Shown here: positions 1-7,540 of the stretch, piece by piece
Layout: the number at the start of each line of letters is the position of its first letter
Position numbering within the stretch: the first letter of the stretch is position 1
Source: JACKBJ01 sp964549495
Lineage (GTDB): Bacteria; Chloroflexota; Anaerolineae; Epilineales; Epilineaceae
DNA length: 62,011 bases
NCBI GenBank assembly: GCA_964549495.1
Contig: CAZJWJ010000022.1
Coordinates: 1 to 62,011, forward strand
Direction of reading: 5' to 3'
Program-made: the position numbers and the translations under genes
The notes under the pieces: generated by a model
Database searches by the model: none
What the model saw: the letters and a program-made list of their open reading frames with translations, nothing else
Told to the model about the DNA's origin: nothing

Positions 1-2
1 AG

Positions 3-1391
3 GTCTGGTTCCTGGCCGAGACCGAGCGGCCCTGGAATGCGCCGGACGGGGCCCAGCCGGCCTGGCTGCCGGACCCCGGCGAGGCCCTGACGCAGGCCGT
101 CCGACGGGCGGGCGGGCTGGTTCTCCTGGATCCCATCGAGTGGGACCGGCCGGACGCCTCCGCCGCCGAGGCCGAGCCGCCCTCGGTGGCCTGCGGCTTT
201 CCCATCCGCATCGGCGCGGAGGTCTGGGCCGTCGGCGAGGTCTACGGGGGCCCCGAGGCCCGGGTCGACGAAGGGGCGCGCGCCCTCCTCTCGCAGGTGG
301 GCCTGCAGCTGGGCCAAGTCATCGAGCGGGCCGAGGCCGAGCGCCAACTGCGCCTGAGCGAAGCCTACTTTCGGCGCCTGATCGAACATGCCTTCGATCT
401 GCTGCTGGTGCTGGACGAGGAGGGCAACATCCGCTACGCGAGCCCGCCGACGGTGCGCGCCCTGGGCGGCGAGGGGCGGGCCCTGATCGGCCGGCCGATG
501 ACCGAGCACCTCCGGCCGCGTCAGCCCGAGCGCTGGGCAGGCCTCTTGCGGGGCGAGGAAGGCGACGGCCCCCTCGCCGTCGAGTTGGCGCTGGCTTGCG
601 AAGCCGGCCCGCCGCGGCGGCTGGACGCGCAGCTGCGCCGCATGCTCGAGGATCCGGCGGTAGGCGGCATCGTCATCAACGCCCGCGACGTCACTTGGCG
701 GGCGCGGGCCGAAGCGGCCTTGCGCCGGGCCCGGCGCGGTCTGGCCCAGCGCGCCGAGGAGGAGCGGCTCTTCCTGGCCCAGGAGCTGCACGACGGTCCG
801 ATCCAGGCCCTGTCGGGCGCCCTCTATGGATTGCGCGGCCTGGTCGACGGACTGCAAGATCTGCCCAGCGCCACACGCGCGGCCCGGGTCGAGCGGGATC
901 TGGCGCGGGTCATCGCCCAACTGCGGGCCGTCTGCCAGTCCCTGCGGCCTTCGACCCTGATGACCTTCGGCCTGCGCGCGGCCCTTCGCTCCGAGGCCGA
1001 AGCCTTCCGCGAGAAGCATCCCGATATCGAGCTGGAGCTGCTGCTGGAAGAGGAGGCCCTGCAGCTGGGTCGCGAGCTGCGCCTGGCGCTCTTCCGCATC
1101 ACCCAGCAAGCTTTGGCCAACGTGGCCCAGCATGCTGGCGCCCGGCGGGTCGAGCTGCAGCTGAACCTGACGGCGGAGCGCTTCCGGCTGGAGGTCCGCG
1201 ACGATGGGCGGGGCTTCGAGATGCCGGAGGCGCTCTCCGATCTGGCGCGAGACGGCCATCTGGGCCTGGTCGGCATGCGCGAGCGCGCCGAATCCGTGGG
1301 CGCCGAGCTGTCCATCGAGTCGGCGCCCGGTCGGGGGACGCGCCTGTGCGTGAGGGGTCCGATCCAAGCCGCCGAGCCGTCGGAGGCATGA
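3..1391 (+). CDS. NarL-type sensor histidine kinase (5' end outside window)
   Basis: The reading frame is open from the first bases of the window, so the true N-terminus lies upstream. The visible part starts in a GAF-like sensory domain (GEVYGGPEARVDEGARALL), followed by a PAS domain from about base 345 to 680 (RLIEHAFDLLLVLDEEG). Next is a HisKA_3 dimerisation domain whose phospho-accepting His (ELHDGPIQ) is encoded at 789-791. A C-terminal HATPase domain has the N box (NVAQHAGARRVEL), the G1 box (DDGRGFE) and a GLVGMRERA segment. No membrane helix is seen, so this part appears cytoplasmic. It is followed 55 bp later by a LuxR-type response regulator, its probable phosphotransfer partner. 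The signal sensed cannot be told. Confidence 0.9.
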   Translation, partial: VWFLAETERPWNAPDGAQPAWLPDPGEALTQAVRRAGGLVLLDPIEWDRPDASAAEAEPPSVACGFPIRIGAEVWAVGEVYGGPEARVDEGARALLSQVGLQLGQVIERAEAERQLRLSEAYFRRLIEHAFDLLLVLDEEGNIRYASPPTVRALGGEGRALIGRPMTEHLRPRQPERWAGLLRGEEGDGPLAVELALACEAGPPRRLDAQLRRMLEDPAVGGIVINARDVTWRARAEAALRRARRGLAQRAEEERLFLAQELHDGPIQALSGALYGLRGLVDGLQDLPSATRAARVERDLARVIAQLRAVCQSLRPSTLMTFGLRAALRSEAEAFREKHPDIELELLLEEEALQLGRELRLALFRITQQALANVAQHAGARRVELQLNLTAERFRLEVRDDGRGFEMPEALSDLARDGHLGLVGMRERAESVGAELSIESAPGRGTRLCVRGPIQAAEPSEA

Positions 1392-1446
1392 GGCGCGAGC
1401 GCCGCGACCCGGCGGACGTTGCATCGAGGACGAAGGAGGCAAGGCG

Positions 1447-2091
1447 ATGAGGTCGACCGAAGCGCGGATCCGTATCCTCCTGGTGGACGATCATCCGGTG
1501 GTGCGCGCGGGCATCCGCGAGATCCTGGAAGCCGCCGGCGACATGCAGGTGGTCGGCGAATGCGAGGGCGGCCGCGAGGCCCTGGAGCAAATGGACACGT
1601 TGCGTCCGGACGTCGTGCTCTTGGACATGGAGATGCCCGGCCTGCAGGGGATCGAGGTGGCGCGGCGCCTGGCCGAGGACCATCCGGGCGCCAAGGTCAT
1701 CGCCCTGAGCGCCCACGACGATGGGCACTTCGTGCGCGGCAGCCTGGAGGCCGGTGCACGGGGCTACCTGCTCAAGGAGGAGGCGGCCGAGACCATCCTG
1801 GAGGCGGTGCGCGGCGTCCACCGCGGCGAGGACGGCTGGATCAGCCGCTCGATCGCGGCCAAGGTGGTGGCCTGGACCCGTCAGGGCACGCCGGCCGCGC
1901 CCGACCTGACCGCCCGCGAGCTGGAGATCCTGCGCCTGGTGGTCGACGGCATGCAGAACAAGGAGGTGGCCGCCGCGCTGGACATCAGCGAGAAGACGGT
2001 CGAGCGCCACCTCAGCGCGGTCTACAGCAAGCTCAACGTCAGCTCCCGAGTCGAAGCCGCGGTGCACGCCGTCCGCAACGACCTGGTCTGA
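1447..2091 (+). CDS. NarL/LuxR-family response regulator
   Basis: This 214-residue protein has the standard two-domain layout. The N-terminal receiver has the acidic pair D14-D15 (LLVDDHPVV), phospho-acceptor D60 (VVLLDMEMPG) and K110 (YLLKEE). The C-terminal LuxR helix-turn-helix covers about residues 150-214 (LTARELEILRLV, then NKEVAAALDISEKTVERHL). Length and domain order are typical of NarL proteins that bind DNA as dimers once phosphorylated. The gene starts with ATG after GAAGGAGG and lies just downstream of the kinase gene on the same strand, so the two probably form a cognate pair. Its regulon is unknown. Confidence 0.95.
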   Translation: MRSTEARIRILLVDDHPVVRAGIREILEAAGDMQVVGECEGGREALEQMDTLRPDVVLLDMEMPGLQGIEVARRLAEDHPGAKVIALSAHDDGHFVRGSLEAGARGYLLKEEAAETILEAVRGVHRGEDGWISRSIAAKVVAWTRQGTPAAPDLTARELEILRLVVDGMQNKEVAAALDISEKTVERHLSAVYSKLNVSSRVEAAVHAVRNDLV

Positions 2092-2099
2092 TCGAAAGG

Positions 2100-2120
2100 G
2101 CCGGCCCCGGCGCGGCCGGC
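2100..2120. terminator. GC-rich stem-loop between convergent genes
   Basis: A 7-bp perfect stem (GCCGGCC pairing with GGCCGGC) with a 7-base loop lies between the stop of the response regulator and the stop of the convergent mscS-like gene. There is no T-run, so the terminator assignment is tentative. Confidence 0.3.
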
Positions 2121-2172
2121 GCGACCCGAGCGACCGACGACCGGCTGCCGGGGCCAAACGCGCCCTAGGGCA

Positions 2173-3072
2173 TCAGCCCTCGGCGCTCCGGGCGCCATCC
2201 GGCAGCAGCACGGTGCGGATCGGGAAGGGGATGTCGATGCCTTCGGCATCGAAGGCCTGGTGGAGGGCGACGATGGCCCGGTCGCGGGCGCCCACGAACT
2301 CGCGCTGGGTGGAGTGGGTCCAGAAGCGCAAGGTGAAGTCGATGGAGGATCCGCCGAAGCTCTGGAAGAGCAGCTCCGGTGCGGGGTCTTCGTGCACGCC
2401 CTCCAGGCCGGTGACGGCCGCGACGGCCACCCGGCGCACCCGCTCCAGATCGCTGTCATAGGCCACGCCGCAGTCCAACTCGACGCGGCGGGTGGCCAGA
2501 TGGGTGTAGTTGCGCAGGGCGCTGGTGTAGACATCGCCGTTGGGGATGACCACGTGGTTGCCGTCGTTGGTGCGCAGGCTGGTCGCGCGCAGATCGATGG
2601 CCTCGACGGTGCCGGTGTAGCCGGCCAACTCGACGAAGTCGCCGATGCGGAAGGGCTGGCCGAGCAGGAGCAGCAGGCCGGCGATGAAGTTCTTGCTGAT
2701 GTCCTGGAAGGCAAAGCCCAACGCGAAGCCCACCACCCCCAGTCCCGTCAGGAAGGTCGTGACGTCGAAGTCGATCTGGTCCAGGGCGACGATGGTGCCG
2801 ACGACGATCAGGGTCCAGCGCGTCAAGCGCACCAGCACGGTGCGCAGGGAGGGATCGACCTGCTGCTGCTCCAGCCGCCGGCCGAGGATCCGGGCCACGA
2901 GGCCGGCCAAGAAGACCGTCAGCGCCAGCAGGGCCAGGGCCAAGAGGAAGCGGGGCAAGAAGGCGACGGCGGATTCGATCCAGCCCTCGATCAGGGCGTC
3001 CAGGTCGAAGTCCTGCGCGCTGACCTTGCCGGGGACGAGGCTGGCGCGGGAGGTGAGCGACATCAGATCCAT
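2173..3072 (-). CDS. MscS-family small-conductance mechanosensitive channel
   Basis: This 299-residue membrane protein should open under membrane tension and release osmolytes after hypo-osmotic shock. Two or three transmembrane helices lie in residues 30-145 (FLLALALLALTVFLAGLVAR and WTLIVVGTIVAL). The pore-lining TM3 and the linker into the cytoplasmic beta domain carry the family signature GVVGFALGFAFQDISKNF, followed by PFRIGDFVELAGYTGTVEAI and DGNHVVIPNG. The length is close to E. coli MscS (286 aa). It converges with the response regulator gene. No fusion to other domains is seen. Confidence 0.93.
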   Translation of the reverse strand: MDLMSLTSRASLVPGKVSAQDFDLDALIEGWIESAVAFLPRFLLALALLALTVFLAGLVARILGRRLEQQQVDPSLRTVLVRLTRWTLIVVGTIVALDQIDFDVTTFLTGLGVVGFALGFAFQDISKNFIAGLLLLLGQPFRIGDFVELAGYTGTVEAIDLRATSLRTNDGNHVVIPNGDVYTSALRNYTHLATRRVELDCGVAYDSDLERVRRVAVAAVTGLEGVHEDPAPELLFQSFGGSSIDFTLRFWTHSTQREFVGARDRAIVALHQAFDAEGIDIPFPIRTVLLPDGARSAEG

Positions 3073-3144
3073 GTCGGGGTCATCTTCCTTTGTGGATGGG
3101 GGTGGCTGCGGTGAGGGGGAGGGTGGATCCGCGGCGTGGCCAGG

Positions 3145-3792
3145 TCAGGCCTCGGCCGGCTCGACGTACATCCACCAGTAGGCGCGCGGCGGAAAGGCGC
3201 GGCGTTCGGCGGCGCTGGGTTCTCCGGGAGGGCTGGGCTCCAGATCGAGCTGCTCGCGCAAGCGGCGATCCAAATCCGACATCTCCGACTGCAGGTCCCG
3301 CCAATCGATGTCCAGGCCCTCGGCGAAGCTGCCCAGGTGCTCGAAGCGCGTCCGGTGCCGGCGTTGGACCGCGAAGGCATCCGGCTCGGTCTCGGCCTGC
3401 TCCAGATCGCGAACGAAGGCCCGCCAGAGATGGAGGTTGCTCTTCATCTCCTTGCGCAGCTTGGTGGTCATGGCCTTGCGCCGAAGCTCCGCCAAGCGGC
3501 GCAGATCGCGGCGCAGCGGCCGAACGCGTGCGGGGCCGAACTCGGCCTCGAGCCGGCCCAGGCGCTCCAAGAGGCTGGCCAAGGTCAGCGTGTGCCGCTG
3601 CAAGCGCTCGCCTTGCTCGAGCACCACGGGCTGGAAGAGCGCATCGCTGTCCAGATAGCGCTCGAGTTGCCCAAGCATGGTGACCAACAAGGCTTCCTCG
3701 TCTTGCCCGGGCTCCCGACGATCCGTCTCTGCCCGATCCCCGTTCTCCGCCGGCCCGCGCGGACCGGTCGCGGCGCGGCTCGACTGACTCAT
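3145..3792 (-). CDS. Hypothetical helical cytoplasmic protein
   Basis: I do not recognise this 215-residue protein. The frame is open further upstream, but the ATG at 3790-3792 is preceded by a strong Shine-Dalgarno (GGAAGGAGGA), and a longer start would run into the divergent rhodanese gene. The sequence is rich in Arg, Glu and Leu and predicts long amphipathic helices (LVTMLGQLERYLDSDALF, then many L-E-R-L heptads), consistent with a coiled-coil or helical bundle. There is no signal peptide or membrane helix. The C-terminus is aromatic (YWWMYVEP). It lies about 70 bp from the end of mscS on the same strand, so they may be co-transcribed. Confidence 0.6.
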   Translation of the reverse strand: MSQSSRAATGPRGPAENGDRAETDRREPGQDEEALLVTMLGQLERYLDSDALFQPVVLEQGERLQRHTLTLASLLERLGRLEAEFGPARVRPLRRDLRRLAELRRKAMTTKLRKEMKSNLHLWRAFVRDLEQAETEPDAFAVQRRHRTRFEHLGSFAEGLDIDWRDLQSEMSDLDRRLREQLDLEPSPPGEPSAAERRAFPPRAYWWMYVEPAEA

Positions 3793-3996
3793 CACTGCCC
3801 GTCCTCCTTCCTCGCCGAAGCGCGAGTGTCGACCGCAGCATAGACATCTCGCGGCCAGGCGGGAATGAGGATCCGCCCCAGCCTGGCGAGGGATCTCCCT
3901 CGATCGTGGGGGGGATCCGGCATCGCGTCGTCCTCGAGCGGCGCATAGGCTGAAGGGGATCGAAGACAACAGAAGCGATGAACAGGAGGCTGAACC

Positions 3997-4401
3997 ATGA
4001 GCGATGACAAGAACTCGAACACGGGCATCCGCATCTCGTTGGAGGAGGCCAAGGATCGATACGACCGGGACGAGCCGCTGGTGCTCGACGTCGTCCAGCC
4101 GAACTCTCGCGAGGACTACGGCGCTCAGGTGAAGGGCGCGATCCACATCGATCCGGACCAGATCGAGTCGGTCTACCAGCAGCTGCCCGAGGACCGGAGC
4201 ATCCTGGCCTACTGCACCTGACACGAGGAAGCCACCAGCGCCCGTGTGGCGCACTTCCTCCAGCAGCAGGGTTTCGACGCGCGGGCCATCCAGGGCGGAT
4301 TGCAGGCCTGGATGGACGCGGACTACCCGACCGAATCGCCCCATCCCCACATCGAGGACGATCCCGAGGCCCCGGAGCGCCTCGCGCGCAGCGCGGCTTG
4401 A
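3997..4401 (+). CDS. Rhodanese-domain protein, candidate selenoprotein (in-frame UGA codon 75)
   Basis: Read through an internal TGA at 4219-4221, this frame gives a 134-residue single rhodanese domain; stopping there gives a 74-residue fragment without an active site. The N-terminal half has the expected strands (PLVLDVVQP, VKGAIHIDPD). The TGA falls in the motif YCT-(UGA)-HEEATSARV, where related rhodaneses carry the persulfide-forming Cys (YCTCPNEATSARV type). The frame after it continues with normal rhodanese sequence (HFLQQQGFDARAIQGGLQAW) and ends at its own TGA at 4399-4401. A hairpin right after the UGA fits a bacterial SECIS. The stop overlaps a possible TTG start of the next gene, a PLD-VTT fusion; DedA/VTT proteins fused to this rhodanese type are known. 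The alternative is a nonsense mutation or base error in a Cys codon (TGC to TGA). Confidence 0.72.
4225..4260 (+). promoter_or_regulatory. SECIS-like hairpin downstream of the in-frame UGA
   Basis: Three bases after the UGA, GAGGAA (4225-4230) pairs with TTCCTC (4255-4260) and GCCAC (4231-4235) pairs with GTGGC (4246-4250). A 4-base bulge (GCAC) sits on the 3' side and the apical loop is 10 bases (CAGCGCCCGT). If C4236 pairs with G4244, a G falls in the first two positions of a 7-base loop about 17 bases from the UGA, near the geometry described for bacterial SECIS elements read by SelB. I judged the fold by eye only, and coding constraint could also produce some pairing. Confidence 0.5.
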
Positions 4402-4415
4402 ACGAGGCGCGCGCC

Positions 4416-6677
4416 ATGGCGATCGACGAGGGGGAATCCTGGCTCGGTTCCGACTGCTACTGGCGCCGGAAACCGGCGCGGCGCGTGGCCTGGCTGCGCA
4501 ACGCGGACGCCTACTACCACGAGGTGGCCAAGGCCCTGCGGGCCGCGCGCCGGCAGATCTGGATCCTGGCCTGGGATTTCGACCAGCGGGTCGAGCTCAC
4601 TCGAGGCCGGGAGGACGACCGGCTCCCGCCCTGGAGCCTGGGCCGGCTGCTGGAGCACCAGCTCGAAGCCCGTCCGGAACTCCACCTTCGGGTCCTGGTC
4701 TGGGATAAGGCGGTGGCCTTCGCCCACGGCCTGGCCGAGCTCGAGGAGATGCAGCCCCTCGCGCTCGACCATCCGCGGGCGGAGCTGCGCCTGGACGCGG
4801 CCCATCCGCCCCTCTCCTCGCCCCACCAGAAACTGGTCGTCATCGACGACCGGCTGGCCTTCTCGGGCGGCATGGACCTGACCCTGGCGCGTTGGGACAC
4901 CGGCGAGCACGACCCGGAGGATGCCCGGCGCCGTCAGCCCGACGGCCAAGCCTACCGACCCTACCACGACGTGCAGATGCTGGTCGACGGCCCGGCGGCC
5001 CGGACCCTGGGCGACTTGGCCCGTCGGCGCTGGCAGCGCGCCACCGGGCAGCGCCTGCCACCGCTCGAGGCGATAACCGGATCCGAAGCGCTCGCCGGCG
5101 ACGCGGGGCTCGAGCAGGAAGGCTCGCGCGAGGACGCGGCCGTTGGCGACCCTTGGCCCGAAGGCCTCGAACCCGACCTGCGCGATGTGGACGTGATCAT
5201 CGCGCGCACCGAGCCCGAGCAGGGCGAGGCGGGGCCGATCTACGAGATCGAGGCCCTCTACCGCCGGGCCATCGAGCGGGCCGAGCAAGGCATCTTCATC
5301 GAACAGCAGTACTTCACCGACGAAGGCATCGTCGATGCCCTCGCCCGTCGGCTGGAGGAGCCGGAGGGGCCCGAGCTGATCCTCATCCTGCCGCGCGACA
5401 CCACCGGCTGGGTGGCGCGCTTGACCATGGAGTCGCTGCTTCCCGAGCGCTTGCGGCGGCTGGAGAAGGCGGATGATCACGATCGGCTCCGGGTGGTCTA
5501 CCCGGACGCGCCGGGCATCCCGCGCGAGGCCGGCAGTTCGATCAACGTGCACGCCAAGCTGATGATCGTCGACGACCGCTACATCCAGGTCGGCTCGGCC
5601 AACATCAACTTCAAGTCGATGCGCTACGACAGCGAATGCGACCTGGCCGTCGAGGTCGGCAGCTCGGAGACGGGCCGGACGGCCATCCGCCGCTTCCGCC
5701 ACCTGCTCCTGGCCGAGCATCTGGGCTGCGGGCTCGAGGCGGTGGCGCGGGCCGAAACGGAAGCCGGCTCGCAGCGCGAGGCCCTGGATCGATTGCGCGA
5801 CGAGCATCCCGGACGCCTGCGCGACTTCGATCCAGGCTTGTCCGGCTGGTTGATCGACGCCCTGGCGCTCCTTCCTTGGCCGCGACCGGTGCGCGACCGG
5901 CCCATCGATGCCCGCGAGCTGGAAGGCCGGCCGGGCCTGAAGGCCTGGCCCTGGCTGCTGGCCGTGGCGGCACTGGTCGCCCTGGCCATCGCCTGGCGTT
6001 GGGGACCGCTGGCCCAGTGGGCCCAACCGGAGAGCTTGGCCGGCTGGCTGGCCGGCGAGCCTTGGGCCGGCCCGGCTTTGCTCGGGCTCTACCTGATCGG
6101 CTGCCAGCTGATGCTGCCGGTGCACCTCTTGCACCTGGTCGCCCTCTTGGGCCTGGGACCGCGCGAGGGCATGCTCTGGGCGGCGGCCGGCAGCATGGCC
6201 TCGGCCCTGCTCTCCTATGTCATCGGCGCGCGCTACGGCCGCTCGCTCTTGCGCAATCAGCTGGGCCCGCGGGTGCGCGAGCTCAGCCGCCGCGCTGGCG
6301 GGGCCGGCCTGCGCGGGGCCCTGCTCCTGCGCCTGGCGCCGGGCCTGCCCTACGGCCTGGTCAACATGGTCTTCGGCGCCTCGCACATCCGCCTGGGCAC
6401 CTACTTGACGGCCACCGCCATGATCATGCTGCCCACCCCGCTGCTGATCGCCCTGGTCGGCGAGCGGGCGGCCAGCGCCTGGCTCGATCCCAGCCCGCGC
6501 AACCTCCTGGGGTTGGGGCTGAGCCTGGGCTTGGTGCTCGCAGCCGTCTGGGGCCTGCGGCGGCTCTATCGACGCTGGGCTGGCGAGGAGGAGGTCGAGG
6601 CGCCTGGCGACGAGAAGGACGATGCCGATGGCCCTTCGGGGATCGCCGAGCGCGAGCAGCATGTCGGCGCCGGCTGA
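4416..6677 (+). CDS. Phospholipase D-like protein fused to a VTT/DedA membrane domain
   Basis: This 753-residue fusion has two PLD catalytic motifs: HQKLVVIDD at about 137-145 and HAKLMIVDD at about 379-387, each with the His-Lys-Asp set and followed by GG or GSAN. After a linker, residues about 520-715 form a polytopic VTT (SNARE-associated, DedA-like) domain with several hydrophobic helices and the signature ARYGRSLLRNQ, then RLAPGLPYGLVNMVFG. It probably hydrolyses or transfers phosphatidyl groups at the membrane, while VTT domains are linked to lipid scrambling. I chose the ATG at 4416 (GAGG eight bases upstream); a TTG at 4398 overlaps the rhodanese stop. Both arrangements suggest translational coupling to the rhodanese gene. 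Confidence 0.9.
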   Translation: MAIDEGESWLGSDCYWRRKPARRVAWLRNADAYYHEVAKALRAARRQIWILAWDFDQRVELTRGREDDRLPPWSLGRLLEHQLEARPELHLRVLVWDKAVAFAHGLAELEEMQPLALDHPRAELRLDAAHPPLSSPHQKLVVIDDRLAFSGGMDLTLARWDTGEHDPEDARRRQPDGQAYRPYHDVQMLVDGPAARTLGDLARRRWQRATGQRLPPLEAITGSEALAGDAGLEQEGSREDAAVGDPWPEGLEPDLRDVDVIIARTEPEQGEAGPIYEIEALYRRAIERAEQGIFIEQQYFTDEGIVDALARRLEEPEGPELILILPRDTTGWVARLTMESLLPERLRRLEKADDHDRLRVVYPDAPGIPREAGSSINVHAKLMIVDDRYIQVGSANINFKSMRYDSECDLAVEVGSSETGRTAIRRFRHLLLAEHLGCGLEAVARAETEAGSQREALDRLRDEHPGRLRDFDPGLSGWLIDALALLPWPRPVRDRPIDARELEGRPGLKAWPWLLAVAALVALAIAWRWGPLAQWAQPESLAGWLAGEPWAGPALLGLYLIGCQLMLPVHLLHLVALLGLGPREGMLWAAAGSMASALLSYVIGARYGRSLLRNQLGPRVRELSRRAGGAGLRGALLLRLAPGLPYGLVNMVFGASHIRLGTYLTATAMIMLPTPLLIALVGERAASAWLDPSPRNLLGLGLSLGLVLAAVWGLRRLYRRWAGEEEVEAPGDEKDDADGPSGIAEREQHVGAG

Positions 6678-7476
6678 TCGCCTGCGGGTGGCCAGCTACA
6701 ACATCCGCCGCTGCAAGGGGCCCGGCTGGCCATCGCGCGAACGACCGGATCGCATCGCGGGCGTGCTGCGCCAGATCGATGCCGACCTGGTGGGCCTGCA
6801 GGAGGTGGCCACCGGGCCGGGCGACGTGGACGGACACCTCTGGGAGATCGCGGCGGCGGCCGGCTACAAGGCCCTGCCGGGCGCCAACCTGCGCGACGAC
6901 CGCGGCGCCTACGGCAACGCCCTGCTCACGCGCCTGCCCCTGGAGCGGCGGGTGCACCACCGCCTGGGCAGCTTCGAGGGCCGCGAGCCGCGCGGGGCCC
7001 TGGACGTCGTGGCCCGGGTCGGCGGGGCGCCGCTGCGGGTGGTGGTCACCCACTTCGGCTTGCGCGGCCGCGAGCGGGCGCACCAGGCCGAGCGGCTGCT
7101 GGCCGCGCTGCGCTGGCGGCCGGCCGAACTGCCCGTCCTGCTGCTCGGGGACTGGAACGACCCCTTGGGCCGAGGAGCCGGCCTGCGCCGGGTCCGGGAG
7201 GCCTTCGCCGAGGAGGCAGCCCCGCGCTCCTTTCCGGCCGCGATCCCGCTGCTGCGCCTGGACCGCCTCTTCACCCGACCGGCCGGCCTGCTGCGCTCGG
7301 CCCACGCGCACCGCAGCCGGCTGGCCCGCTACGCATCGGATCACCTGCCGCTCGTGGCCGAGTTGGATCCGGCGCGACTCGCGGCCTCGGACGAGGGGCT
7401 CTCCGGCGCGGCAGCGGCCGATCCAGGGGCGTTGCGTGGGGAATCCCTCGCCGAACGCGAGGGCCGGGCGGTCTAG
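6622..7476 (+). CDS. Endonuclease/exonuclease/phosphatase (EEP) family protein
   Basis: This protein of about 284 residues has the EEP fold shared by DNase I-like nucleases and sphingomyelinases. The Asn strand is LRVASYNIRR, the catalytic Glu is in VGLQEV, the central DxN is in LLGDWNDPLG, and the terminal Asp-His is in ASDHLPLVAE. No signal peptide is seen, so it is probably cytoplasmic. The start overlaps the end of the PLD-VTT gene. An ATG at 6628 is better spaced from AAGGA (6615-6619) than the one at 6622, and 6661 is also possible. Overlap with a PLD-VTT gene suggests a joint role in phospholipid turnover, as in the PLD/VTT/EEP group related to cardiolipin synthase loci, but the substrate is unknown. 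Confidence 0.88.
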   Translation: MPMALRGSPSASSMSAPADRLRVASYNIRRCKGPGWPSRERPDRIAGVLRQIDADLVGLQEVATGPGDVDGHLWEIAAAAGYKALPGANLRDDRGAYGNALLTRLPLERRVHHRLGSFEGREPRGALDVVARVGGAPLRVVVTHFGLRGRERAHQAERLLAALRWRPAELPVLLLGDWNDPLGRGAGLRRVREAFAEEAAPRSFPAAIPLLRLDRLFTRPAGLLRSAHAHRSRLARYASDHLPLVAELDPARLAASDEGLSGAAAADPGALRGESLAEREGRAV

Positions 7477-7540
7477 CCTTGCGACTGCCAGCCCAACCTG
7501 AGCGTAGCGACGAAGCCCTAGATCGAGGAGTCCTCAGAAG

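Noticed and set aside
140..1450. 436-codon frame overlapping the sensor kinase
   Set aside because: It is a frameshifted reading of the kinase gene, rich in Arg/Gly/Pro, with no domain.
4323..6662. Antisense frame of 779 codons over the PLD-VTT gene
   Set aside because: It is a shadow of a gene with clear HKD and VTT motifs. The antisense translation has no recognisable fold.
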